Source: Fluviicola sp. (GTDB taxonomy: Bacteria > Bacteroidota > Bacteroidia > Flavobacteriales_D > Crocinitomicaceae). Taken from it: a stretch of DNA of 64,000 bases. Made by a program: the position numbers and the translations under genes. The notes under the pieces are model-generated. The model did not search any database. It saw only the letters and a program-made list of their open reading frames with translations, and was not told the origin of the DNA. This document shows, in pieces, positions 1 through 8,519 of the stretch. How positions within the stretch are numbered: the stretch's first letter is position 1; each line of letters begins with the position of its first letter. The DNA lies in assembly GCA_002734065.2 (NCBI GenBank), contig NVXU02000015.1:1-64000 (forward strand), in the 5' to 3' direction.

Positions 1-110
1 GTTGAGTGTTGAGTGTTGAGTGTTGAGTGTTGAGTGTTGAGTGTTGAGTGTTGAGTGTTGAGTGTTGAGTGTTGAGTGTTGAGTGTTGAGTGTTGAGTGT
101 TGAGTGTTGA
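1..110. repeat. Heptamer tandem array (GTTGAGT)n
   Basis: About fifteen head-to-tail copies of the 7-bp unit GTTGAGT run from the window edge to just before an AT-rich leader. The array is almost perfect and may continue to the left of the window. It sits about 58 bp upstream of the DUF3127 start codon, so it could overlap the promoter region. Related 7- to 9-bp arrays occur elsewhere in the window, for example GGAATTA near 4808 and AGAAGTTAG near 55874. Confidence 0.95.
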
Positions 111-167
111 AATATAACTCCATAAATAGAATAATAAATTAATAACAAATAATAAAGAAAAACAATT

Positions 168-548
168 ATGTTCAAATTAACAGGAACGATTAAAATCATC
201 AAAGAGACCGTTCAAATTACGGAGAAGTTTGCAAAAAGAGAATTTGTAGTAACAGAAAGCTCAAGCATGTATCCACAAGATATTATGTTTCAAGCGGCGC
301 AAGACAAATGTTCTATGCTAGACGGTTTCAACGAGAATGATCAAGTAGAGGTTTCATTCAACCTAAGAGGTAGAGAATGGACAAGTCCACAAGGGGAAGT
401 GAAATACTTCAACACTTTGGATGCGTGGAGAATTGAAAAAGTTGGACAAGGAATGCCACAAGGAGGACCTTCTGACATGAATTTAGACCCAATTCCAGCA
501 GCGCCTGATGCAAGTAAAGAAAGTGCTGATGACGATTTACCGTTTTAA
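168..548 (+). CDS. DUF3127 protein with SSB-like acidic C-terminal tail
   Basis: A 126-residue soluble protein. Residues 1 to about 95 match the DUF3127 family, a Bacteroidota-specific domain that I recognise from the start (FKLTGTIKIIKETVQI) and the mid-region REWTSPQGEVKYFNTL. The function of the family is not established. The linker is rich in Pro, Ala and Asp, and the protein ends in DDDLPF, which is nearly the same as the end of the true SSB in this window (DDLPF). In SSB this tail binds DNA-repair and replication partners, so a role in single-stranded DNA or nucleoid processes is an inference from the tail. It is monocistronic: a repeat array lies upstream and a terminator directly downstream. 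A second copy of its last 22 codons lies at 1568-1634. Confidence 0.85.
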   Translation: MFKLTGTIKIIKETVQITEKFAKREFVVTESSSMYPQDIMFQAAQDKCSMLDGFNENDQVEVSFNLRGREWTSPQGEVKYFNTLDAWRIEKVGQGMPQGGPSDMNLDPIPAAPDASKESADDDLPF

Positions 549-570
549 TCATTGAAACACCTTAAAAAAG

Positions 571-600
571 AGTCCTGTTTAATAAATAGGGCTTTTTTTT
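571..600 (+). terminator. Rho-independent terminator of the DUF3127 gene
   Basis: AGTCCT pairs with AGGGCT (one G-U pair) across an 11-base loop and is followed by a run of eight T residues, 22 bp after the stop codon. Confidence 0.7.
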
Positions 601-694
601 ATGCATGTTTAACCAATATTTAACAGTGAGAATAAATCAACCAAGCGATATATAGCTTAAATTTATGCACCACAAAAGAACCAATTGACTTAGG

Positions 695-1507
695 ATGAAA
701 CATTCCAGAAATAATAAGAAATTCGATTTTCAAACGGCAAGAACATTGTCCCTGTATGTTTTGATTGGCATTACCATTTTCTATTTGTTTCTGCATCCAA
801 TCATTATGACAATGCATTGGTTCGATATGAATAATGTTGAACTAAGTTTCGGAAGAGCTTTTAGCAAATTCTTTGAGAACTTTTCTCGGGCTTTCAGTTC
901 TGAAATGCTTGGGATGTCAATGACTTTTGTGATAATGGGAACTTTCACAGGTTTAGGCTTTGGTCTGTATTCATTAACGATTAAAAATCAACAAAAAGAG
1001 CTTAAAACACATAGATCTAGAGTTAAAGACGACTTAATTGCTAAAATTAAAAACGGTGAAGATGCTAAAACAGAATTCAAATCATCGTTGCGCTACGATT
1101 ATTACACAAAATCTCCAAATACTGATCTAGAATCGGTGGTTACAAAAACAATTGCGGGATTTTTAAACGCATCGGGTGGACAACTAATCATCGGAGTGGA
1201 TGACGACGGAAAAATTCTCGGGATAGAAAAAGATTACATCTCATTGAAGAAAAAAAACAAGGACGGTTTTGAACTTAGGATATTTCAATTAATTTCTCAA
1301 GAAATTGGACAAGAATTCTGCCACTTAGTACATCTTAACATTCAAAACATAGAAGGCAAAGATGTGTGCATGTTGGATGTCAAAAAATCGGCATCTCCCG
1401 TCTATGTGACGAAAAAAAACGACACTACTTTTTTCTTAAGAATTGGCAACGCAACAAAACCTCTCTCTGTTAAAGAAACGGTCGATTATTTACAGTCGAA
1501 TGCTTAA
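695..1507 (+). CDS. Membrane-anchored Schlafen/AlbA_2-domain protein
   Basis: 270 residues. Two hydrophobic segments (about 18-40 and 70-97) suggest membrane anchoring, followed by a charged linker and a cytoplasmic domain from about 125 to 262. The C-terminal part has the AlbA_2 (Schlafen, formerly AAA-4) pattern: EFKSSL, then an AGFLNASGGQLIIGVDDDG segment that forms the conserved core. AlbA_2 domains are putative nucleic-acid-binding modules found in regulators and defence proteins. The exact role here is unknown. No gene partner is evident; it lies between the DUF3127 terminator and the duplication scar, and its stop codon overlaps the scar. It may have been part of the duplicated block. 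Confidence 0.75.
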   Translation: MKHSRNNKKFDFQTARTLSLYVLIGITIFYLFLHPIIMTMHWFDMNNVELSFGRAFSKFFENFSRAFSSEMLGMSMTFVIMGTFTGLGFGLYSLTIKNQQKELKTHRSRVKDDLIAKIKNGEDAKTEFKSSLRYDYYTKSPNTDLESVVTKTIAGFLNASGGQLIIGVDDDGKILGIEKDYISLKKKNKDGFELRIFQLISQEIGQEFCHLVHLNIQNIEGKDVCMLDVKKSASPVYVTKKNDTTFFLRIGNATKPLSVKETVDYLQSNA

Positions 1508-1567
1508 TTATGATTAATATTCTTCCACTTCGGTTTGTACCAAAATAGTAAACTCAGAATAATCAAG
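1504..1567 (-). pseudogene. 3'-end remnant of a GT2 glycosyltransferase gene
   Basis: Read on the minus strand, this segment encodes LIILSLLFWYKPKWK and a stop. It matches the C-terminus of the intact glycosyltransferase at 2161-3270 (LIILSLMLWYKPKWK). The DNA around the shared stretch CTTCCACTTCGGTTTGTACC is identical and most other positions agree. The match stops abruptly at 1567, where the DUF3127 remnant begins. The stop codon overlaps the end of the Schlafen-domain gene. Confidence 0.85.
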
Positions 1568-1634
1568 TTTAGACCCAATTCCAGCTGCACCTGATGCGAG
1601 TAAAGAAAGTACAGATGACGATTTGCCGTTTTAA
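1568..1634 (+). pseudogene. 3'-end remnant of the DUF3127 gene
   Basis: These 67 bp match 482-548 of the DUF3127 gene with six substitutions. The reading frame and stop are kept: LDPIPAAPDASKES then DDDLPF. Four of the six changes are synonymous; the other two change one Ala codon to Thr. A T-rich tail resembling the parental terminator follows at about 1643-1681. The remnant abuts the glycosyltransferase remnant with no spacer, which is what a tandem-duplication joint looks like. Confidence 0.88.
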
Positions 1635-1721
1635 TTAAACACACTTAAAAAAGGTTCTGTCGTGACATAGGTTTTTTTTTTGCTGCAATTTTTTACCTAC
1701 CTTTATTAAAAAATAAGATCT

Positions 1722-2159
1722 ATGAAAATTTTCTCACCATTCTTCATTGTTCTAACTTTGTTTCTACTATTTTCAAGTTGCAAAAAAAACAAATCTATTA
1801 CTTATCCTATTGCTGGCGAATTCGGTGAAAATATAATGGTTAAAACAACCGGAGACTCTTTGAGCTCAATTAATACATATTCACTTACTGCAGAATTAGG
1901 AAAAAAAGCAGATCTAAAAGTGGTGATTACTAATCAGTCTTTGAGCAATGAAATTTGGTTTTACACTTCAGCAAATGGGTGGTCCATTAGTGAATATAGC
2001 TCGTCAAAAACTCAAATTTTCACATCATCATCTAGCGGTACTATCGATTTATACATGGAGTTTGTTCCAGGGCCAGGAACTTACCTCGGAGGCAAATGTC
2101 AAGTTGACATCTATGAAAATTCGGATGACGTCACTAAAAGCCTTTTCTTAAAATGGTAG
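1722..2159 (+). CDS. Small lipoprotein of unknown function
   Basis: 145 residues. A lipoprotein signal peptide ends in the lipobox LFSSC (Cys about residue 20), followed by KKN. The remainder is predicted beta-rich with many Ser, Thr and aromatic residues and no family that I recognise. It is probably anchored in the outer membrane facing the periplasm or surface. It is convergent with the glycosyltransferase gene, with one base between the stop codons. An overlapping frame at 1948-2151 is a shadow. Confidence 0.65.
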   Translation: MKIFSPFFIVLTLFLLFSSCKKNKSITYPIAGEFGENIMVKTTGDSLSSINTYSLTAELGKKADLKVVITNQSLSNEIWFYTSANGWSISEYSSSKTQIFTSSSSGTIDLYMEFVPGPGTYLGGKCQVDIYENSDDVTKSLFLKW

Positions 2160-2160
2160 C

Positions 2161-3270
2161 TTACTTATGACTTATCCTTCTCCCCTTCCACTTCGGTTTG
2201 TACCAAAGCATCAAGCTGAGAATAATCAAGGTGTAAACGGGAAATAAAACTTCGTAAAGAGGAATGAATAACCATGTCGAAAGTCGTTTTATTCTCCAGA
2301 AATAAGGCAGAAAGACCAAAAAATCAATGCCTGACTTGAGAATCAATAGAATCACAGCGCCTCTCCAATCACCTACTGTCATTGAGTATAAAAGCATTGC
2401 AAAGAATAAAAAAGTCAAAACCGACTGAACAATTGCCAATCCTGTGCTGAGGTGATCTTTCAAATCTGAAGTTTTTCCCAACCAACGCAATCGCTGATCA
2501 ATGAACTCTCGAAAAGACTGCGGAGTTTCGGTAATTATCGCATGTTCTCTCCCCGAAACCAATCGAACATCCTTTTTGTTCTCCCGATAATCTTTGAGCA
2601 AATACATGTCATCACCACTTGCCACTTTTCCGTGTTCGGCAATGGAATCTACCTCATTGAAAACCGAGCGCTCATACAATAAATTTGCACCACTCGCCAT
2701 GAGCGGACGTTTCAAGCCCGCCATGCCGACATTTACCGCATTAATCAATGCCAAATCTATCTCAAAAAGATGCTCCCAAAAATTTTCTGCTTTCATTATC
2801 GCAGGTTGCAAATACATTTCGTTCTCTTGTAATGTTGCCAAATTCTCAAAATAATCTGGAGAGAATGAAACGTCTGCATCAAAGGTCAAAATATACTTAG
2901 AAGACGACTGTTCCATGCCAAAACGCAAAGCCATTTTCTTGCCTTGTTGAGCTTCTGGAGAATGAACAAGCGCAACGGGAAAATTCTTTGCAAACCTCTC
3001 TACCTTAGACGCAGCAATATCTGTGGAGTGGTCATTGATAAATAAAAACTGCTTTGGAAAGCTCTTCAATCGCTCAATGCTCTTCAAAATAACGTCTATT
3101 CTTTGTTCTTCATTTCTAAAGGGAACCAACACAACAATATCTTGCAAATCGAAGGTCTTATTAGTCCGGTATCTCTTCTCTTTTTGGAGTTGCAGAAAAA
3201 AGCCAATGAAGACAATGCTGCCAATTAGCAAGGTATAAACAGCGAAATAATAAACGATTAGTTCACTCAT
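2161..3270 (-). CDS. GT2-family membrane glycosyltransferase
   Basis: 369 residues from the preferred start MSELIVYYF at 3270; the ORF track start is 24 bp further upstream. The preferred start gives an 8-bp overlap with the upstream flippase-like gene, a normal operon junction. An N-terminal membrane helix is followed by a GT-A fold with VLVPFRNEE, FINDHSTD, the metal-binding TFDADVSF motif and a QRLRW motif typical of inverting family 2 enzymes. Two to three C-terminal helices follow. It probably transfers a sugar to a lipid or polysaccharide at the inner membrane; the substrate cannot be told. Its last 22 codons are duplicated at 1504-1567. Confidence 0.85.
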   Translation of the reverse strand: MSELIVYYFAVYTLLIGSIVFIGFFLQLQKEKRYRTNKTFDLQDIVVLVPFRNEEQRIDVILKSIERLKSFPKQFLFINDHSTDIAASKVERFAKNFPVALVHSPEAQQGKKMALRFGMEQSSSKYILTFDADVSFSPDYFENLATLQENEMYLQPAIMKAENFWEHLFEIDLALINAVNVGMAGLKRPLMASGANLLYERSVFNEVDSIAEHGKVASGDDMYLLKDYRENKKDVRLVSGREHAIITETPQSFREFIDQRLRWLGKTSDLKDHLSTGLAIVQSVLTFLFFAMLLYSMTVGDWRGAVILLILKSGIDFLVFLPYFWRIKRLSTWLFIPLYEVLFPVYTLIILSLMLWYKPKWKGRRISHK

Positions 3271-4192
3271 CTTGGAAGTCGTTTTTGCAAACAATTACAC
3301 CAACAATTGCTGGCAGAAAAGAGTTAATTGTCCAGATGATTAATGAGGTAAACAGAATGGAAAATTCATTGAGACCTATTGCACTTAAAACAAACAAGGC
3401 AATGGATTCTTTGACGCCAATTTTTCCCAAGAAAAGTGATGGAGCAATCATTGTTAACAGATATACTTGCCAAATTGCGGTGATTAATTCTGCATTGATT
3501 TCTTCGCCAAAAGCATAGAGTAATAAAGAAAATTGTGATGTAAAAATGAGAAAACGAGTAAAACTCAGCCCCAACAGCTTAAAACGATAGTTTTTATTCT
3601 TTTGGAGGATAGATTTCAATTCTTTAGCGTATTTTTTCTTTCTCAGTTTGACTAAAAAATTCTCAAAGAAAAAATAAACGAGGTAGGAAGCAATCATAAT
3701 GAGTCCGACCCAGACAATGAATTGATTTTCGTTTTTAACCACTAATAATCCACCGAGAATAAGTATTGAAATCCAGCCAAAAGTGATGCTTGCAATGAAT
3801 TGTGCAAAGTTGGAAAGCAAGGTGAAAAGTATAATCTGTATCCTGTGTTTTCTCTCGAAATAGTAAAAACGACCGATAAAATTGCCCAACATGTTAGGCG
3901 TGAGCATTCCAGTTACGACTCCTGCAAAGAAAGACTGAACTCGTTGCGTTTTTTGAGCATCGACTCCGATTGTTTTTAAGGTCAACTTCCATTTCAGAAA
4001 AGCGACGCCAATGTTAGGAATTACGAGCAAAAGAACGAGCACAAAAACCATCGGTCGCTCTATGTGAAAAGCGTCCCATTGGTCTTTATCAATCTTGCTT
4101 ATTTGTGTATATAGCAAAAATAAAACCGCTGCAAATAAAAACAGTTTGATAAAAACAAATAAAGTCTTCCGATTTTTTATAGTTTTAAGCAA
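3263..4192 (-). CDS. Flippase-like (LPG synthase TM/YbhN-type) membrane protein
   Basis: 309 residues and about eight hydrophobic helices. The overall pattern, with GMLTPNMLGNFIGRFYYF in the middle and late GKIGVKESIALF, fits the lysylphosphatidylglycerol synthase transmembrane family, also called UPF0104 or flippase-like proteins. There is no catalytic GNAT domain, so it is not a full MprF. It is probably cotranscribed with the overlapping GT2 gene and may move or present its lipid substrate (inference from pairing). The start is a TTG at 4192. No in-frame ATG lies nearby, and only 13 bp separate it from the divergent ruvC start. Confidence 0.75.
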   Translation of the reverse strand: MLKTIKNRKTLFVFIKLFLFAAVLFLLYTQISKIDKDQWDAFHIERPMVFVLVLLLVIPNIGVAFLKWKLTLKTIGVDAQKTQRVQSFFAGVVTGMLTPNMLGNFIGRFYYFERKHRIQIILFTLLSNFAQFIASITFGWISILILGGLLVVKNENQFIVWVGLIMIASYLVYFFFENFLVKLRKKKYAKELKSILQKNKNYRFKLLGLSFTRFLIFTSQFSLLLYAFGEEINAELITAIWQVYLLTMIAPSLFLGKIGVKESIALFVLSAIGLNEFSILFTSLIIWTINSFLPAIVGVIVCKNDFQDE

Positions 4193-4205
4193 TGAAGTCG
4201 TTTTA

Positions 4206-4769
4206 ATGGTTGAAGATAAAATAATTTTGGGAATTGACCCCGGTACAACCGTAATGGGTTATGGAATTATTCATGTAAAGGGTAAAAAACTGGTCATGTT
4301 GAATTTCGGCGTGATTCATTTAAAGAAATTAGCAACGCACCCAGACAAGTTAAAACGCATCTTTGAGCGTTTAGACGGCTTGATAAAAGAGTACCGACCT
4401 GATGAAATGGCCATTGAAGCTCCTTTTTTTGGTAAGAATGTTCAATCCATGTTAAAATTAGGTCGAGCGCAAGGAGTTGCTATTGCAGCATCGCTTTCTC
4501 ACAATGTTCCTTTTGAAGAATATTCTCCGAGAAGAATAAAGCAGGCAATCACAGGTTCTGGAAAAGCATCGAAAGAACAGGTTGCGATAATGTTGCAACA
4601 AATGTTTGACTTTGGAGAAATTCCAAAACTTTTAGATGCAACAGACGGCTTGGCGGTTGCTGTTTGCCATCATTACTCGAAGGGAATCGGGGAACATAAT
4701 AAAAGTAAATCGAGCAGTTGGGGTAGTTTTGTGAAGAATAATCCTGGGAGGAGTAAGAAGGAGTTGTGA
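4206..4769 (+). CDS. ruvC: Crossover junction endodeoxyribonuclease RuvC
   Basis: 187 residues from MVEDKIILGIDPGT at 4206. The longer track ORF would add 37 non-conserved residues, and the family length is about 170-190. RuvC resolves Holliday junctions together with RuvAB. Catalytic acidic positions are visible: Asp in LGIDPGT, Glu in MAIEAPFFGKN and the Asp pair in LLDATDGLAVAVCHH. The basic Ser/Lys-rich tail is typical of Bacteroidota homologues. It is divergent from the flippase-like gene with a very short shared promoter region. Confidence 0.96.
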   Translation: MVEDKIILGIDPGTTVMGYGIIHVKGKKLVMLNFGVIHLKKLATHPDKLKRIFERLDGLIKEYRPDEMAIEAPFFGKNVQSMLKLGRAQGVAIAASLSHNVPFEEYSPRRIKQAITGSGKASKEQVAIMLQQMFDFGEIPKLLDATDGLAVAVCHHYSKGIGEHNKSKSSSWGSFVKNNPGRSKKEL

Positions 4770-4807
4770 AGTGTGCCTCGACAAGCTCGGCAACCAGTGA
4801 GGAGTTG

Positions 4808-4844
4808 GGAATTAGGAATTAGGAATTAGGAATTAGGAATTAGG
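4808..4844. repeat. Heptamer tandem array (GGAATTA)5
   Basis: Five perfect copies of GGAATTA plus a partial copy, just after ruvC. The preceding bases (CTCGACAAGCTCGGCAAC and AGTGAGGAG) belong to the dispersed repeat vocabulary seen in other spacers of this window. Confidence 0.9.
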
Positions 4845-4883
4845 AAAAATAACTTTGTCGGGTATTTCATAACAAAAAAACAC

Positions 4884-7800
4884 TCAATAAAGAATTACCA
4901 TTCTTTTAATACTCTTCTTTCCGTCAATTGATAATTCAATAAAATAAGTTCCCTCGGACAATCCCATCTCTTTCGTATTGTATGAAATAGAGTTCATAAC
5001 ATTCGTTGACATTTTTACCAGCTTCCCAGAAGTAGTGAGGATTCGTATGTCAAATTTTTCTGAAGAATCCACAAAAACAGTGAACTTCTCATTCGTTGGG
5101 TTTGGAAAAACGCTCCAAACTAATTGAATTAACTCATCTAATCCTGTAACGTCTTGAATAATCTCGCAAGTTGTAGATGCGGAACAACTATTCTCATCTG
5201 AAGCATACAGTAAATATTCTCCAGGACAAAGGTTTATAATACTTGGGCTTGTTGATATCACTACATTTGTATTACAGTCAACCCAGCTGTATACAATTAC
5301 ACCAACTGCTCCTGATACATTTGATGTAATTTCTCCAATGCAATCTGTCGTTGATGCAGTTGGGGAGTTTGAATTTGATATTGTCGCCAACAAAGTGTCG
5401 GGACTTGTTATTATGACTGTATCAGACAAACTACACACAATTGGCTGTAACAAAGAGTCCACTGCAGAATAACTAACCGAAACAATGTATTCTCCTGCAG
5501 GTAGATTAGAAATAGAGTCAGTTGATAGTCCATTGCTCCATAAAACACCTTGCAGACTAGTGGTGTCATTAAATATAGATGAAACAGATGCTTCCCCATC
5601 ACTCATCGTTGCACAAGAAGCTCCAAAACCATTGTAATCTGAAAGAACTGACGTTGAAATAGACGGAGTTATAATTGTCACTGTATCAACCTCCACCATA
5701 CCTGAATTATCCGAAACAGTTATTATATATGTTCCGCTACACAATGATGGGAACAACCATGATGTATCTGTATAAATAGTACTGCTTGTGGGTCCCGGAA
5801 TAGTGATGTCTTCAATTGTTGCAACATATGGACCTATTCCTCCTGAACCTTCAATTTTTACCGATGAATTACAAGAGTCATCACAGCCGTCTGTAATTTC
5901 GGCGACCCTAGTACTTAAAAGTTGTAGAATCTCAACACTATCACAAGTAGAACACCCTAAGTTATCACTCACGCATACCTGATATTCTCCCGGTGTTAAT
6001 CCACATACCGGTATCGATGGCACAGAAACTCCATCAACAGTATAAGAATATGCTCCTGTTCCTCCAGAGGCTATTATCGATGTAATACAACCATCATTTG
6101 AGTTTGCTGATGTCGCTGGAGAAGATGTAACTGATGATATTGTCGGTGATTGACCTGGCGCTATAAAAACATTTTCAATAAAAATATTGCTACACCCTGA
6201 CTCCCCTGGATTTGCAAAAACGATGTAATTTCCAGGGCATAAATTTGTGAAAATACCTGTTGAGGATGATGCGATAACACTACCGCTAGCATCTAGCAAT
6301 TCATACATAAATCCGAAGCTTCCCCCTATTACATTAATGCTCCCATCACATGAGTTTAAACAGGTCTCATTCGCAGATGTAACAGTAGGAAAGAGAGAAT
6401 AACCAATGTAAGGTTGAATGGTTATAGAAGTTGAGCGTGTGTTTCCTAACGTATCTGCAACTGTTGCAGTATAAGTCCCCGGGCACAAGTAAAAACTCCC
6501 TGTGCTATTTGTTTGCCCATCAACTGAATAGGTATAATTTGACATAGCTCCAGCAGAAAGCTGAACAAATCCTGACCCATAATCTACACCAGCAGGTGGT
6601 CCAGCAGTCAAACAAGAGAAAGGGCAGAACTCGTTAATCAGGGTGTCAACTACTATTGACAAGGAAGCGTCAATAAAAATTGAATCACAACCCGAACAAC
6701 TATTCACATCTAACACACACACTTGATATGTCCCAGTAAGAAACCCACACGCCGGTATTGATGGCACAGAAACTCCATCAACAGTATAAGAATATGCTCC
6801 CGAGCCTCCGGTTGCAACAACACTTGTTATGCAACCATCTGACATACTAGGTGCAGATGATGGTGAGGAGGTTATTGAAGAAATTGTTGGGCTTTGTCCT
6901 GGAGTAATGAGAACTTCACCTATATAAAATGTCCCACAAAAAGTTGAATATTGACCAAAGACTAAATAGAGCCCCGCCTCAGGGCAAAGGTTAGAAAAAA
7001 CAGTTTCTGGATAAGTTATTATTTCAACACCTCCAGGACCTAACAAATGATATTCCATTCCTACAGCAGCAATAGGATTGTTAATTGTTATTGTTCCATC
7101 GCAAGAATTCTCACATGATTCATTTGTTGAACTTAAGGTAGGAAAACCAAAATATGGTAAAAATTCATACATAATAAATGTTGTATAGGCTGTATTTCCA
7201 TTAGAATCGGTTACAGAAGCAGTATAGGTCCCTGGACACAGGATAAAAAAACCACTGTTATTCGTTTGCCCATCAATAGAAAACGTGTAAGATCCAGTAC
7301 CATCAGAAGCCGATAATTGAACTGAACCTGTACCAGAACCTGGTCCATATGCGGAAGGTCCCGCAGTCAAGCAAGAGAATGGGCAACTTTCTTGAGTAAT
7401 ATTATCAATTTGAATACTCAACCCTCCACCAATACCAAAAGCTTGCAAACCACTTGAGTTTCCAATACCAGTACCTGCAGAGCATGTATCACAACAACCT
7501 GGAGATGCATCTGTTATAGAATAATAATAGTTCCCTGCACATAAGGAATCAATATAACTATCATTTTCTCCTAAAATAGGAGCTGTTGGGCTAGAAGTAA
7601 ACCAAGTTATGTTATATGGTGAAACACCTCCAGAAATTGTTAAAGTTGCATCCCCATCACAAACACCTGCCACAGACTCGTCAGAAGTTACTAATGAGAA
7701 ATTTATAAGCTGCAAAGTATCCACAGAAAAGTAACTTGTACAAGAAACACCTGTGACTAAATCATTAGCTATACAAGTAAATGCATCAGGACAAAGGCTG

Positions 7801-8042
7801 TCCTCAAGCATATTCATTGATGAAAACCCTAGGCTTCCTGTCACCTGATAAGAATAGCTTCCTGAGCCAATTAAAACTTGAATGGAATAGGAACCATCAC
7901 AAGAGTCCGTGCACTGCTGTTGATTATAAGAAACTGTATAAGACAAGGTATCAAGTCCAACAAAACAAGTCGTTGTGTCTGAATACTGAGACATAACGTT
8001 ACTCATAAAAATTAAGAAAAAGATTGTTACTATAAATTTCAT
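4884..8042 (-). CDS. Large Cys-rich SprB-repeat-like adhesin, T9SS type A cargo
   Basis: 1052 residues. A signal peptide (about 1-18) is followed by roughly ten beta-sandwich repeats of the SprB/PKD-like kind, each with an LCPGTY-type loop and paired Cys residues (for example ENSCDGTITI). Residues about 208-458 and 461-705 are two copies of one long supra-repeat sharing SCPFSCLTAGP or FCPFSCLTAGP, GQSPTISS and YSYTVDGVSVPSIP. Residues about 975-1052 form a T9SS type A sorting domain (VFPNPTNEKF, then GTYFIEL and KSIKRMVIL). It is probably exported by the type IX system to the cell surface, where SprB-like proteins act as adhesins in gliding. It is monocistronic. The true SprB is much larger, so this is only a relative. 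Confidence 0.88.
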   Translation of the reverse strand: MKFIVTIFFLIFMSNVMSQYSDTTTCFVGLDTLSYTVSYNQQQCTDSCDGSYSIQVLIGSGSYSYQVTGSLGFSSMNMLEDSLCPDAFTCIANDLVTGVSCTSYFSVDTLQLINFSLVTSDESVAGVCDGDATLTISGGVSPYNITWFTSSPTAPILGENDSYIDSLCAGNYYYSITDASPGCCDTCSAGTGIGNSSGLQAFGIGGGLSIQIDNITQESCPFSCLTAGPSAYGPGSGTGSVQLSASDGTGSYTFSIDGQTNNSGFFILCPGTYTASVTDSNGNTAYTTFIMYEFLPYFGFPTLSSTNESCENSCDGTITINNPIAAVGMEYHLLGPGGVEIITYPETVFSNLCPEAGLYLVFGQYSTFCGTFYIGEVLITPGQSPTISSITSSPSSAPSMSDGCITSVVATGGSGAYSYTVDGVSVPSIPACGFLTGTYQVCVLDVNSCSGCDSIFIDASLSIVVDTLINEFCPFSCLTAGPPAGVDYGSGFVQLSAGAMSNYTYSVDGQTNSTGSFYLCPGTYTATVADTLGNTRSTSITIQPYIGYSLFPTVTSANETCLNSCDGSINVIGGSFGFMYELLDASGSVIASSSTGIFTNLCPGNYIVFANPGESGCSNIFIENVFIAPGQSPTISSVTSSPATSANSNDGCITSIIASGGTGAYSYTVDGVSVPSIPVCGLTPGEYQVCVSDNLGCSTCDSVEILQLLSTRVAEITDGCDDSCNSSVKIEGSGGIGPYVATIEDITIPGPTSSTIYTDTSWLFPSLCSGTYIITVSDNSGMVEVDTVTIITPSISTSVLSDYNGFGASCATMSDGEASVSSIFNDTTSLQGVLWSNGLSTDSISNLPAGEYIVSVSYSAVDSLLQPIVCSLSDTVIITSPDTLLATISNSNSPTASTTDCIGEITSNVSGAVGVIVYSWVDCNTNVVISTSPSIINLCPGEYLLYASDENSCSASTTCEIIQDVTGLDELIQLVWSVFPNPTNEKFTVFVDSSEKFDIRILTTSGKLVKMSTNVMNSISYNTKEMGLSEGTYFIELSIDGKKSIKRMVILY

Positions 8043-8159
8043 AAAAAAATTAAATATTACAATTGTATAAATGTAGTCATAAATCCATTCAGCGAAATGT
8101 CAAATGAACAACACTCTATACTCTGTTATCAAATCCTTGATTTTAACGAACAATTCCCC

Positions 8160-8519
8160 TCACTCGCTCTCCAATTCCCCCAATTCCTCATTCAATTCAT
8201 CCAACACATCATCGTAAATAGATTGCATCAATTCTTGTCTAGAACCGTAATAATCCATTGAGGATTCAAAAACCGCCTTGTCAATCTTAAAATTGGACAA
8301 CAAAGAATCGCCTGAATTAATCATCATTTTGTGATATTTGGTGGCAGAAGCATATTTTTGCTCAATATGACCTTCCAATTTGGCCATTTCTGTTAGAATT
8401 TCGGTGAATTTCTCTTGAGAAAGAAGGTTTTTAGGTTCAGGAACCCGCACAACAACCTCTGAGGAGTCCGTGCAAGAACTAAATAGGGTGAGCAATATCG
8501 CAAGAGCAACTAACCTCAT
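8160..8519 (-). CDS. DUF4296 lipoprotein
   Basis: 119 residues. A lipoprotein signal with lipobox LFSSC is followed by a helical domain of the DUF4296 type (LSQEKFTEILTEMAKLEGH, then the YHKMMINSG and YYGSRQELMQ region). The function of the family is unknown. It overlaps the upstream dihydroorotase gene by 4 bp (ATGA), so it is translationally coupled. The pyrC-DUF4296 pairing is common in Flavobacteriales. The acidic tail GELESE ends the protein. Confidence 0.82.
   Translation of the reverse strand: MRLVALAILLTLFSSCTDSSEVVVRVPEPKNLLSQEKFTEILTEMAKLEGHIEQKYASATKYHKMMINSGDSLLSNFKIDKAVFESSMDYYGSRQELMQSIYDDVLDELNEELGELESE

Noticed and set aside
1-110. Possible CRISPR or telomere-like array
   Set aside because: The 7-bp unit has no spacers and no cas genes are nearby, so it is a simple tandem repeat.
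2594-3238. Plus-strand ORFs of 86 and 71 residues opposite the GT2 gene
   Set aside because: They run antisense to conserved GT2 motifs and have no start context or homology pattern.
4095-4205. Longer RuvC start in the ORF track
   Set aside because: The extra 37 residues overlap the divergent membrane protein gene and precede the conserved DKIILGIDPGT start.
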